A stretch of DNA of 29,369 bases, taken from COE1 sp036310845. GTDB taxonomy: Bacteria > Bacillota > Clostridia > Lachnospirales > Lachnospiraceae. Positions 1 through 7,617 of this stretch are shown one piece after another (the stretch's first letter is position 1; each line of letters opens with the position of its first letter). The DNA lies in NCBI GenBank assembly GCA_036310845.1, contig JAXJRB010000160.1, positions 1 through 29,369 on the forward strand. Reading direction: 5' to 3'. The notes under the pieces are model-generated. The model did not search any database. It worked only from the letters and a program-made list of their open reading frames with translations, and was not told the origin of the DNA. The translations under genes and the position numbers were made by a program.

Positions 1-15
1 AGTTTGAGCTTGTAT

Positions 16-95
16 ATGTCCAATTTGGTGAATGCTATAGCGAAATAGCCTACTACTTTGGACATTTAAGCTATTGTTAGTGTATCTATGTCCAA
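16..95. repeat. Three-copy ATGTCCAA repeat forming alternative hairpins
   Basis: The octamer ATGTCCAA occurs at 16-23 and 88-95, and its exact reverse complement TTGGACAT lies between them at 58-65. The middle copy can pair with either outer copy, so two mutually exclusive hairpins are possible in RNA. A second complementary pair, AATAGC (45-50) with GCTATT (70-75), sits across the middle copy. There is no T-rich tract that would make it a clear terminator. The gene to its left lies outside the window. It could be a 3' UTR structure of that gene, an operator array or a decayed repeat; the sequence does not decide between them. Confidence 0.4.
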
Positions 96-150
96 AACAT
101 GTATTATGTTAAGTATTTAGATCTATAAATTCATCAACTTTTCATCCTAA

Positions 151-374
151 TGAAGTGTAGAAGGGGAGTCCGAGTGTTGGTCACAATTCTGTAAAGCAAA
201 GTCTTAGAGTTTCTTAATGTTCTCTAATGACAGCAAGCAACCTCTGGAGCTCTTTCCGAGCGAAGTGAGTTTGCGGAAGAGGTTGCTAATAAAAGCTGTC
301 AGAAGAGGACATTTAGTAACTCTTAGGCTTTGTGTCCCAGAATTGTGCCCAACACTCTGACTCCCCATACTTCA
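151..374. mobile_element. MITE-like or structured-RNA inverted-repeat element
   Basis: Arms 163-234 and 295-366 are ungapped imperfect reverse complements: 59 of 72 positions match by my count, and three mismatches would be G-U wobbles in RNA. The pairing extends outward, after a small bulge, to TGAAGT (151-156) with ACTTCA (369-374). Inside the arms a second stem pairs GCAACCTCT (237-245) with 278-286. The four bases CTAA flank the outer ends on both sides (147-150 and 375-378), as a target-site duplication would. No ORF is present. These features fit a non-autonomous miniature inverted-repeat transposable element of about 224 bp, but a large structured RNA of the same shape cannot be excluded. 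Confidence 0.55.
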
Positions 375-431
375 CTAAACTTGAATTTAAGAATAATTTA
401 TAATTTTAACATAGTATTTCTTGTGCTTACT

Positions 432-440
432 TGCTATGAT
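432..440 (+). promoter_or_regulatory. Candidate extended -10 promoter of recD2
   Basis: TGCTATGAT at 432-440 matches an extended -10 element (TGn followed by TATGAT). No good -35 hexamer lies at the expected distance, which an extended -10 can tolerate. It stands between the inverted-repeat element and the recD2 start, so transcription would include the hairpin motif at 461-487 in the leader. Confidence 0.35.
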
Positions 441-460
441 AAGGGGGAAGAAATAATCGT

Positions 461-487
461 GTAATTGTGAAGGTACTGAATAATTAC
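461..487 (+). repeat. 27-nt hairpin motif, copy 1
   Basis: Stem arms GTAATT (461-466) and AATTAC (482-487) are perfectly complementary and enclose the core TGAAGGTACTGA. The motif ends 6 nt before the GGAGGG ribosome binding site of recD2. Three further copies with the same core but other stem sequences occur at 9011, 17053 and 29010. Confidence 0.55.
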
Positions 488-506
488 AGATTCGGAGGGA
501 AATACT

Positions 507-2747
507 TTGGAGACAATAAAGGGCTTCGTAGAGCATATTATATATAAGAATCAAACCAATGGTTACGGTGTGATTAATTTGATGTCTGATGAGAGTGAAA
601 TCACTTGTACAGGGATTTTTACAAGGCTAGATGAAGGTGAATGCATAGAGGTTCATGGTGAATATATAGAGCATGCTGTGTATGGTATGCAATTTAAGGT
701 GGATCATTATGTCGTTGTGCCTCCGGAGGATGCGGTAGCTGTGGAAAGATACCTTGCCTCAGGTGCGATTAAAGGAATTGGAGCTGCATTAGCAGCAAGG
801 ATTGTTAAGAAATTTGGAAATGATACGTTTCGTGTTATAGAGGAAGAGCCTGAACGATTGGTTGAGGTAAAAGGTATTAGTGAGCGCATAGCTAGAGAAA
901 TAGCAGCGCAGGTAGAGGAAAAAAGAGATGTTAGAGAAGCGATGCTGTTCCTACAGAAATATGGTATTTCCAATACACTTGCATTAAAGATATATAATCA
1001 GTATGGGATGAGATTATACAAAGTGATGCAAGAAAATCCATATCAGTTGGCGGAAGATATTTCGGGTGTAGGATTTCGCATTGCTGATGAGATTGCGAGT
1101 AAAATAGGAATACATACAGATTCGGATTATCGTATTCGGAGTGGTATTTTGTATACACTTATGCAAGCGGGAATGGAAGGGAACGTGTATCTTCCGGAAC
1201 CATTATTGCTATCCAAGGCGGCTTTGATGTTAGAGCTTACAGAACGGCAGATTGAGCCACAGTTAGCCAATCTTGCTATGGATAAGAAATTAGTTATGAA
1301 AGAACAAAATGGTGAAAAATGTATTTATAGTATGCCTAATTTCTATGCGGAATTAAATTGTGCAAGGATTTTACATGAATTGCAGGAAGTGTTTGGGGAT
1401 GCAGAACGTCTTACAAAAGTAGAGCGTGATAGATTAGAGAAAAAAATAAAAAAGCTGGAAGAAGCCAATCAGGTGGAACTTGATGAATTGCAACGTAAAG
1501 CGGTTGTTGATGCGATAGAAAACGGGATATTCATTTTGTCTGGGGGACCAGGAACAGGAAAAACAACAACGATTAATATGATGATACGCTATTTTGAAGA
1601 GGAAGGCTGCGATATTTTTCTTGCGGCGCCTACGGGGAGAGCGGCTAAGCGAATGACGGAAGCAACAGGGTTTGAAGCAAAAACGATTCATCGATTGTTG
1701 GAATTGAACGGTTCTGCTTCGGAAGATAGAAATGCGTCTTTTGAAAGAAATGAACTGAATCCATTAGAAGTTGATGTGATTATTATAGATGAGATGTCGA
1801 TGGTAGATGTTTACTTGTTTCAGGCGCTTTTAAAGGCAATTACACCAGGTACGAGGCTGATTCTTGTGGGTGACCGGAATCAGCTTCCGAGTGTTGGCCC
1901 AGGGCAAGTGTTAAAGGATTTGATGGAAAGTAATTGTTTTGCAAATGTGATGCTAGAGAAGATTTTTCGACAGGCAGGAGAGAGTGATATTGTTACCAAT
2001 GCTCATTTGATTAACGAAGGAAAGCAGATTGCGCTTGATAATAAGAGTATGGATTTCTTTTTTCTTGCAAGGGATAATGTGAATGTTATATATAAACATA
2101 TGATTCAATTGATTACGGAAAAACTTCCTAAATTTGTAAAAGCAGGAACATATGATATTCAGGTACTTACGCCAATGCGAAAAGGAGCGCTTGGAGTAGA
2201 AACATTAAATCAGATTTTGCAGCAATATCTAAATCCGCCTTCTGATAAGAAATTGCAAATCACTCATGGAGATGGTATTTTGCGTGAGGGGGATAAGGTA
2301 ATGCAGATGAAGAATAATTATCAGCTGGAATGGGAAATCGTTAGTAAGTATGGGATTGCTATTGATAGAGGACTTGGTGTTTTTAATGGTGATGTAGGAA
2401 TTGTAAAGGAGATTAATGAAACAGCAAAAACGGTACAGGTGGAATTTGATGATGCAAAAAGAGTAATCTATCCATTAGGTGGTTTGGATGAATTGGAGCT
2501 TGCTTATGCTATTACTATTCACAAATCACAAGGAAGCGAATATCCGGCTGTTATTATGCCTCTTTTAACTGGACCTAGAATGTTGTTTAATAGAAATTTG
2601 CTTTATACAGGAGTTACCAGAGCAAAAAGTTGTGTAACTATTCTTGGAAGTAGGGATATTGTTATGCAAATGATTGCGAATGAAAGTGAACAGAAACGGT
2701 ATACGGGATTAAAGGCGAGAATATGCGAAATAGCAGCGGGTATATAG
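507..2747 (+). CDS. recD2: ATP-dependent RecD2-type DNA helicase
   Basis: Superfamily 1B 5'-3' DNA helicase acting in DNA repair and replication-fork maintenance without RecBC. The 746-residue length is normal for RecD2, which carries an extra N-terminal region absent from RecD. That region shows helix-hairpin-helix-like segments (GAIKGIGAALAARIV and VEVKGISERIAREI, about residues 85-135). Walker A is GGPGTGKTTT near residue 346, Walker B is IIIDEMSMVD near 426, and motif III is LVGDRNQLPSVGPG. The C-terminal motifs IHKSQGSEYPAVI and YTGVTRAK lie near 670 and 706. The start is TTG at 507, seven bases after GGAGGG (494-499); no nearby ATG has comparable support. The 3' end overlaps comFC by 25 bases, indicating translational coupling. 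Confidence 0.95.
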   Translation: METIKGFVEHIIYKNQTNGYGVINLMSDESEITCTGIFTRLDEGECIEVHGEYIEHAVYGMQFKVDHYVVVPPEDAVAVERYLASGAIKGIGAALAARIVKKFGNDTFRVIEEEPERLVEVKGISERIAREIAAQVEEKRDVREAMLFLQKYGISNTLALKIYNQYGMRLYKVMQENPYQLAEDISGVGFRIADEIASKIGIHTDSDYRIRSGILYTLMQAGMEGNVYLPEPLLLSKAALMLELTERQIEPQLANLAMDKKLVMKEQNGEKCIYSMPNFYAELNCARILHELQEVFGDAERLTKVERDRLEKKIKKLEEANQVELDELQRKAVVDAIENGIFILSGGPGTGKTTTINMMIRYFEEEGCDIFLAAPTGRAAKRMTEATGFEAKTIHRLLELNGSASEDRNASFERNELNPLEVDVIIIDEMSMVDVYLFQALLKAITPGTRLILVGDRNQLPSVGPGQVLKDLMESNCFANVMLEKIFRQAGESDIVTNAHLINEGKQIALDNKSMDFFFLARDNVNVIYKHMIQLITEKLPKFVKAGTYDIQVLTPMRKGALGVETLNQILQQYLNPPSDKKLQITHGDGILREGDKVMQMKNNYQLEWEIVSKYGIAIDRGLGVFNGDVGIVKEINETAKTVQVEFDDAKRVIYPLGGLDELELAYAITIHKSQGSEYPAVIMPLLTGPRMLFNRNLLYTGVTRAKSCVTILGSRDIVMQMIANESEQKRYTGLKARICEIAAGI

Positions 2748-3445
2748 AAAAAATAATAAATTTTGTTTATCCAAGGCGTTGTCCGGTTTGTGATGATATT
2801 GTGCCAGTGGGGCAAGGGCTTGTTTGTGAAGCGTGTTGTAAGAACATAAAATATATCGAAGATCCTAGATGCCGTAAATGTGGTAAACAGATGTATGAAG
2901 AAAGTGCACTTTTTTGTAGGGATTGTGCAAAAAGAAAACATTATTTCGAATATGGTTTTGCACTGTATGATTATCAAAGCATGAAAAAAAGCATTTATCG
3001 GTTTAAGTATGGTAAACGGAGTGAATATGCCAAATATTATGCAAAAGATATGTATAAAAGATTGGCAGAAGAAATTAAAAGAATGAATGCAGATGCGTTG
3101 ATTCCGGTTCCGCTTCACAGAAGTCGTAAAGCAGGCAGGGGATATAATCAAGCAGAGGTTTTAGCGAAAGAATTGTCGAAGCTTACGGGAATACCATGTT
3201 ATAGTGATTTGGTAAAAAGAGTAAGGAATACGATTCCTCAAAAGGAATTGAATGTGCAAGAAAGACAAAATAATTTGAAAAAGGCTTTTCTTATCCATTC
3301 AGATGTTGTAAAATTAAATAAAACTATCGTTGTGGATGATATTTATACCACGGGCAGTACAATAGATGCTGTTGCAAAGGAATTAAGGCAGCATGGTGTG
3401 GAAAAAGTTTATTATTTGACCCTTTGCATCGGTGAGGGAATGTAA
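2723..3445 (+). CDS. comFC: ComFC-like phosphoribosyltransferase-domain protein
   Basis: ComF-family protein (also ComFC or GntX type), associated in Firmicutes with uptake and processing of transforming DNA; the exact biochemical role is uncertain. The N-terminal 65 residues form a cysteine-rich zinc-binding region with CPVC, CEAC, CRKC and CRDC pairs. The C-terminal half is a type I phosphoribosyltransferase fold with the PRPP-binding motif VVDDIYTTGSTIDAVA near residues 200-215, preceded by the family motif LIPVPLHRSRKAGRGYNQAE. The 240-residue length is typical. The start ATG lies inside the end of recD2 with AAGGCGAG just upstream, so expression is probably coupled. The usual partner helicase gene comFA is not adjacent; recD2 takes that place. 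Confidence 0.9.
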   Translation: MRNSSGYIEKIINFVYPRRCPVCDDIVPVGQGLVCEACCKNIKYIEDPRCRKCGKQMYEESALFCRDCAKRKHYFEYGFALYDYQSMKKSIYRFKYGKRSEYAKYYAKDMYKRLAEEIKRMNADALIPVPLHRSRKAGRGYNQAEVLAKELSKLTGIPCYSDLVKRVRNTIPQKELNVQERQNNLKKAFLIHSDVVKLNKTIVVDDIYTTGSTIDAVAKELRQHGVEKVYYLTLCIGEGM

Positions 3446-3458
3446 TGGAGGGAATTTT

Positions 3459-3875
3459 ATGAACGTAAGAAACTGCAAAAAATGTGGAAAATTATTTAAT
3501 TATATTTCTGGTTTGCCAATTTGTCAGGGGTGCAAAGAAAAAAATGAAGAAGTTTTTCAAACGGTAAAGAAATATATTCGAGAGAATCCTCGTGCCGATA
3601 TTAGGGATGTTTCGATAGAATGTGAAGTAGAAACAGCTCAGATTCAGCAATGGATACGAGAAGAACGTCTTGAGTTTACGGAAGATTCCCCAATTAAGCT
3701 TCCATGTGAGAAGTGTGGAGCTTTAATTCGTGCGGGAAAATTCTGTGAAAAGTGTAAGGGAGCTATGGCGAAGAATCTTTCTAGTGCTATTGAAAAGCCA
3801 AAGATGGTTGTGGCACAAGCACCTAAGAAGGCAACGGATCATAGCAGTAAAATGCGTTTCTTAGATAGACGTTAA
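3459..3875 (+). CDS. yvyF: YvyF-like flagellar-operon zinc-ribbon protein
   Basis: This 138-residue protein resembles the YvyF family (often called flagellar operon protein TIGR03826), which lies next to comFC in Bacillus subtilis. An N-terminal zinc ribbon has CKKC and CQGC, a central helix-turn-helix-like segment (about residues 40-75) contains the phrase AQIQQWIREERLEF, and a second ribbon near residues 85-105 has CEKCGALIRAGKFCEKC. The frame is open from a GTG at 3432, but ATG 3459 is preferred because GGAGGG lies six bases before it. In Bacillus the next gene is flgM; here no flagellar gene follows, so the link to motility is not supported locally. The molecular function is unknown; nucleic-acid binding is an inference. 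Confidence 0.8.
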   Translation: MNVRNCKKCGKLFNYISGLPICQGCKEKNEEVFQTVKKYIRENPRADIRDVSIECEVETAQIQQWIREERLEFTEDSPIKLPCEKCGALIRAGKFCEKCKGAMAKNLSSAIEKPKMVVAQAPKKATDHSSKMRFLDRR

Positions 3876-3942
3876 GATTTGAGTGACAGCGATAGGGAAG
3901 GCAGCAGTGCTGTATTAGAATATATGCATAAAGGGAAAGAAA

Positions 3943-4344
3943 ATGTTAAACGAAGAACGTATTAAATTAATGACAAAAATGGCATCTTATGAGGCAAATG
4001 AAGGGAAACGCAACGTTGCCATCGGTAGTTACTTTAGAGGTGATTATATCAGTCTACAAGTAATTAAGTCGATTGTTAGTGCGACAGTTGCGTTTGCTAT
4101 TTGTTTTGCCTTATTTGTGTTTTATGATTTTGAAGCGTTAATGTCTGATATTTACAAGATGGATTTGATGACGTTGGGCAGGAATATACTGTTTAGTTAT
4201 GTAGGATTTACAGCGGTGTATTCTTTGATAGCTTATGTAGTTTTTACAAGACGCTATGCAACGGCGAAAAAAAGTTTGAAGATGTATTACAATAATTTAA
4301 AAAAGCTTGCGTATCTCTATGACAAAGAGGAAAAAAACAGATAG
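3943..4344 (+). CDS. Two-pass membrane protein of unknown function
   Basis: I do not recognise a family for this 133-residue protein. It has a polar N-terminus of about 35 residues, then two hydrophobic helices: about residues 43-68 (phrase SATVAFAICFALFVFYDF) and 88-108 (LFSYVGFTAVYSLIAYVVF). A basic C-terminal tail follows with YATAKKSLKMYYNNLKKLAYL, which could form an amphipathic helix or coiled coil on the cytoplasmic side. AAGGGA lies six bases before the ATG. It sits 30 bases upstream of another membrane protein and two genes upstream of cdaA, on the same strand, so it may belong to the c-di-AMP operon. No signal peptide cleavage site or catalytic motif is visible. Confidence 0.75.
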   Translation: MLNEERIKLMTKMASYEANEGKRNVAIGSYFRGDYISLQVIKSIVSATVAFAICFALFVFYDFEALMSDIYKMDLMTLGRNILFSYVGFTAVYSLIAYVVFTRRYATAKKSLKMYYNNLKKLAYLYDKEEKNR

Positions 4345-4374
4345 ACAGAATGTAAAGTTGTGAGAGGATAGGTT

Positions 4375-5355
4375 ATGACTAATTTATTGGTGCTGAGAGA
4401 GCAGTTGAAAAGTTTTTATGGGAAATACGAGGTATATATTACACCGGTGTTAAGGTTTTTGTTGGCATTTATGTCCTTTTCGATGATTAATCATGCGATA
4501 GGGTATATGAGTGCGTTGAACAGTATTGCAATTGTATTAATATTGGCGTTACTGTGTTCTTTTTTGCCTTTAAATTTCACGGTGATTTTAGCAGCGGCTG
4601 TTTCTTTGGTGCATTTGTATGCTTTTTCTTTGGAATGTGCAGTTGTTGCATTAGCTGTGTTTTTATTAATGTTTGTTTTGTATTTTCGTTTTTCACCGAA
4701 TGATACTGTTGTAGTATTGCTGACACCTATGCTTTTTGTGCTCAAGATACCTTATGCAGTACCTATTGCAATGGGATTGATAGGAACACCAGTTTCGGCT
4801 GTTTCGGTGGCTTGTGGTGTTATTGTATACTATGTGATTGGTTATATGAATGAAAGTGCTTCTGTATTAAATACATTTGATGCAGAGGGTGCTGTAGAAA
4901 AATTCCGTTACATTATTGATGGTGTGTTGGGAAATAAGACGATGCTGGTGGTTGTGGCGGCATTTACAATTACGATTGTTGTAGTATACTTTATTAGAAG
5001 ACTTAGTGTAGATTATGCATGGACAATTGCCATTATTACAGGAGCGTTAGTGAATATATTATTCCTACTGTTTGGAGATTTGTTGTTCAATACGAATGTT
5101 TCTATACTTGGATTAATTATAGGAAGTGTCATAGCAGCATTGCTTGTTAAAGTGTTGGAATTTATGGTGTTTAATGTGGATTATTCTAGGACGGAAATGG
5201 TTCAGTTTGAGGATGATGAATATTATTATTATGTAAAGGCAGTACCTAAAAATACTGTTGCAACACCAGAGAAGAGAGTAAAGACAATACGTGTTCCGGA
5301 TAAAGCAGTTAATCATCCGCAGAAAAATTCGGAAACAAGGAGAACGTTAAAATAA
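4375..5355 (+). CDS. Polytopic membrane protein of unknown function, upstream of cdaA
   Basis: This 326-residue protein is mostly hydrophobic, with roughly eight to ten predicted membrane helices between residues 20 and 265. An acidic and tyrosine-rich stretch (EDDEYYYYVKAVPKN) and a basic tail of about 50 residues, probably cytoplasmic, follow. No transporter signature, catalytic motif or named domain is recognisable by eye. GAGAGG precedes the ATG, and the stop is only 21 bases before the cdaA start, so the two genes are almost certainly cotranscribed. That position suggests a role in envelope homeostasis connected with c-di-AMP or cell-wall precursor synthesis, but this is guilt by association only. 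Confidence 0.8.
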   Translation: MTNLLVLREQLKSFYGKYEVYITPVLRFLLAFMSFSMINHAIGYMSALNSIAIVLILALLCSFLPLNFTVILAAAVSLVHLYAFSLECAVVALAVFLLMFVLYFRFSPNDTVVVLLTPMLFVLKIPYAVPIAMGLIGTPVSAVSVACGVIVYYVIGYMNESASVLNTFDAEGAVEKFRYIIDGVLGNKTMLVVVAAFTITIVVVYFIRRLSVDYAWTIAIITGALVNILFLLFGDLLFNTNVSILGLIIGSVIAALLVKVLEFMVFNVDYSRTEMVQFEDDEYYYYVKAVPKNTVATPEKRVKTIRVPDKAVNHPQKNSETRRTLK

Positions 5356-5376
5356 AGATGACGGGAATAGTGGAAG

Positions 5377-6249
5377 ATGGGAGAACAGATTTTTACCTTT
5401 GTAAATAAATATATTTCAACTCTTTCCTGGCACAGGTTAAGTGTGAGATGGGAGGATATAGTGGAGATACTCATTATATCCTTTTTGGTGTATCATATTA
5501 TGACGTGGATAAAAAATACCAAGGCATGGGTCTTAATGAAAGGTATTTTGATTATTTCTGTATTCATTTTCTTTGCACTCATTTTTCAGATGAATACGAT
5601 ATTGTGGATTGTGGAAAATGTTATCAGTATTGCGGTGATTGGATTGGTTGTAATCTTACAGCCTGAGCTGAGACGTGCTTTAGAGGAAATAGGAAGAAAG
5701 AATTTTATTTCAAATATTTTCCCCTTTGAGAAAACAGTATTGGAACGTTTTTCGGATAAGACTGTAAATGATATTGTTAAAGCAAGTTTTGAAATGGGTA
5801 AAGTGAAAACGGGCGCGCTTATGGTTATAGAGCAACAGGTAACTTTGGCGGAGTATGAGAGAACGGGAATCGAGGTTGATGGCATTGTTTCTAGTCAGCT
5901 CTTGATTAATATTTTCGAACACAATACTCCTTTGCATGATGGAGCTGTTATTATACGTGGAAATAGAATTGTATCAGCGACCTGTTATTTACCGCTTTCT
6001 GATAATCTTGGTATTAGTAAGGATTTGGGAACGAGACATAGGGCTGGTATTGGTATTTCAGAAGCTACAGATGCGTTGACTATTATTGTTTCAGAGGAAA
6101 CAGGACAGGTGAGTGTTACGTATGAAGGTAAGTTATATCGCAATCTGGATGCTAATGCATTGAAAGAAAAATTGCAAATAGTGCAGAATAAGGAAATAGA
6201 AGAGAAGAAGCATAGATTATGGAAAGGAAGGGCTAAGGATGAAAAATAA
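5377..6249 (+). CDS. cdaA: Membrane diadenylate cyclase CdaA
   Basis: Condenses two ATP to cyclic di-AMP, the second messenger controlling potassium, osmolyte and cell-wall homeostasis. The 290-residue protein has three N-terminal membrane helices (about residues 25-42, 48-66 and 70-92), then a DAC (DisA_N) catalytic domain. Diagnostic motifs are DGAVIIRGNRIVSATCYLPL starting near residue 188 and GTRHRAGIGISEATDALTI with the RHR triad at about 220-222. The C-terminal end is highly charged. The ATG has only a modest GGGAA upstream. The cdaR start codon lies within the end of this gene, an 11-base overlap. The cdaA-cdaR-glmM order matches the conserved Firmicute operon. Confidence 0.95.
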   Translation: MGEQIFTFVNKYISTLSWHRLSVRWEDIVEILIISFLVYHIMTWIKNTKAWVLMKGILIISVFIFFALIFQMNTILWIVENVISIAVIGLVVILQPELRRALEEIGRKNFISNIFPFEKTVLERFSDKTVNDIVKASFEMGKVKTGALMVIEQQVTLAEYERTGIEVDGIVSSQLLINIFEHNTPLHDGAVIIRGNRIVSATCYLPLSDNLGISKDLGTRHRAGIGISEATDALTIIVSEETGQVSVTYEGKLYRNLDANALKEKLQIVQNKEIEEKKHRLWKGRAKDEK

Positions 6250-7573
6250 GCTGGCGCATAATCTTGGACTGAAAATTCTTGCTCTTGGTTTTTCGGTAGG
6301 ATTGTGGTTTGTGGTAAATAATATTACAGATCCTGTAGGAGAGAAATCTTTTTATAATGTTCCGGTAGAAATTGTCAATGAGGATATGATTGCTGAAGAG
6401 GGCAAGGTTTATGAGGTTTTGGAAGGGACAGATGTAATTAATGTAAAAGTCACAGGTAAAAAATCGGTCATAAGCTATATAAACAAAGAAGATATTAAGG
6501 CGGTGGCAGATTTATCGGAATTGACCTTTATGAATACGGTTTCTATTAAAGTATCTAGCGTGAAAAATAATACAGAATTAGAGTATGTTCCTTCGATTGA
6601 AAACATGAAGTTATCGATTGAAGATATGAAGCAGGTACAAAAAATGATTAACACGTCGACGTCAGGAGTACCGGCAGAAGGATATATTGTTGGAACAGTA
6701 ACGCCTAGTCAGAATGTCGTGCGTTTATGGGGACCGGAATCTTTGGTTGATCAAATTGACAGAGTGGAAGCGGTTGCGAATATTTCAGGATATGCAACGG
6801 ATATTACTTCTAGTGTGGAATTGAAATTCTGCAATGCAGAAGGAGATGAAATTGAGAGTAATTCTATAAAAACTAATATTTCGACTATAAATGTTGCTGT
6901 CACTATTCTGGGAACGAAAGAAGTGCCAGTGAAATTTACCGTGCAAGGTAAACCGAAAGATGGGTATGTAGTAAGAAATGATATGGAAATGGTTCCAAGG
7001 ACAGTAAGGATTGCGGGAAGAAAAAGTGCTCTTGAGAGTGTGACTGAGATTAGTGTAACAGATGCAGCGTTGACGGTGGATAATTTGGATAAGGATATAA
7101 CAACGGTAGTAAATATCCGTAAATATCTACCTAGTGGTGTACAATTAGCAGATAACAGTTTTGACGGAAATGTAAGTGTGACTTTAAAAATAGAACCATT
7201 GGTTTCAAAGGAGTATGACATACCGGTTAAAAACTTTGCGGTTGGAAATGTTCCGGAAGGTTATGAGGTATTTATCCGAGAGTTCGAAAATAAAAATATT
7301 AAGGACTATAGAATATCGCTAAGTGGAGTGGAAACGGACATTCGAAAGATTAAGGAGAATGAAGTGATAGGTGTTGTGGATATGCAAGAAATTGCAGAAG
7401 CACATGGGATTACAGAATGGACAGAAGGCACTTATGTAGGTGAGATTAAATTCAATTTCTCTGATAATATTAGGTTGAAAGCTCCATATAGTTTAACGAT
7501 AGTGCTGGTGGAGCGAGATAAAGAAAACGGCGAAACTGCAGAGACTGCAGAAACGGAAACTGTAGAAGAATAG
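6239..7573 (+). CDS. cdaR: CdaA regulatory protein CdaR (YbbR-domain protein)
   Basis: Membrane-anchored regulator of CdaA. The 444-residue protein has one N-terminal membrane helix (about residues 8-28, phrase ILALGFSVGLWFVVNN) and a long extracytoplasmic region of beta-rich YbbR repeats, of which about four are discernible. Recurrent patterns resemble VPVEIVNE, VPVKFTVQGKPKDGYVV and IPVKNFAVGNVPEGYEV. The C-terminus carries a short threonine/glutamate repeat (ETAETAETETVEE). GGAAGGG precedes the ATG inside the end of cdaA. In characterised Firmicutes CdaR binds CdaA and modulates its activity; that role is assigned here by family and operon position. Confidence 0.92.
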   Translation: MKNKLAHNLGLKILALGFSVGLWFVVNNITDPVGEKSFYNVPVEIVNEDMIAEEGKVYEVLEGTDVINVKVTGKKSVISYINKEDIKAVADLSELTFMNTVSIKVSSVKNNTELEYVPSIENMKLSIEDMKQVQKMINTSTSGVPAEGYIVGTVTPSQNVVRLWGPESLVDQIDRVEAVANISGYATDITSSVELKFCNAEGDEIESNSIKTNISTINVAVTILGTKEVPVKFTVQGKPKDGYVVRNDMEMVPRTVRIAGRKSALESVTEISVTDAALTVDNLDKDITTVVNIRKYLPSGVQLADNSFDGNVSVTLKIEPLVSKEYDIPVKNFAVGNVPEGYEVFIREFENKNIKDYRISLSGVETDIRKIKENEVIGVVDMQEIAEAHGITEWTEGTYVGEIKFNFSDNIRLKAPYSLTIVLVERDKENGETAETAETETVEE

Positions 7574-7617
7574 AAATGTTAAGATTAATATATTGAGATA
7601 GTTTTAGGAGGAATAAT

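Noticed and set aside
1..506. CRISPR array or tRNA/rRNA genes in the gene-free left end or elsewhere
   Set aside because: No regularly spaced direct repeats, cloverleaf-like segments or rRNA-like conserved blocks are visible; the repeats seen are inverted rather than arrayed.
1434..1691. Minus-strand reading frames inside recD2 and other long genes
   Set aside because: They lie antisense to well-supported genes, lack ribosome binding sites and encode low-complexity peptides without recognisable domains.
3878..3921. Promoter or terminator between the YvyF-like gene and the two-pass membrane protein
   Set aside because: Only a weak ACAGC/GCTGT stem and an unpaired -10-like hexamer are present; neither is convincing.
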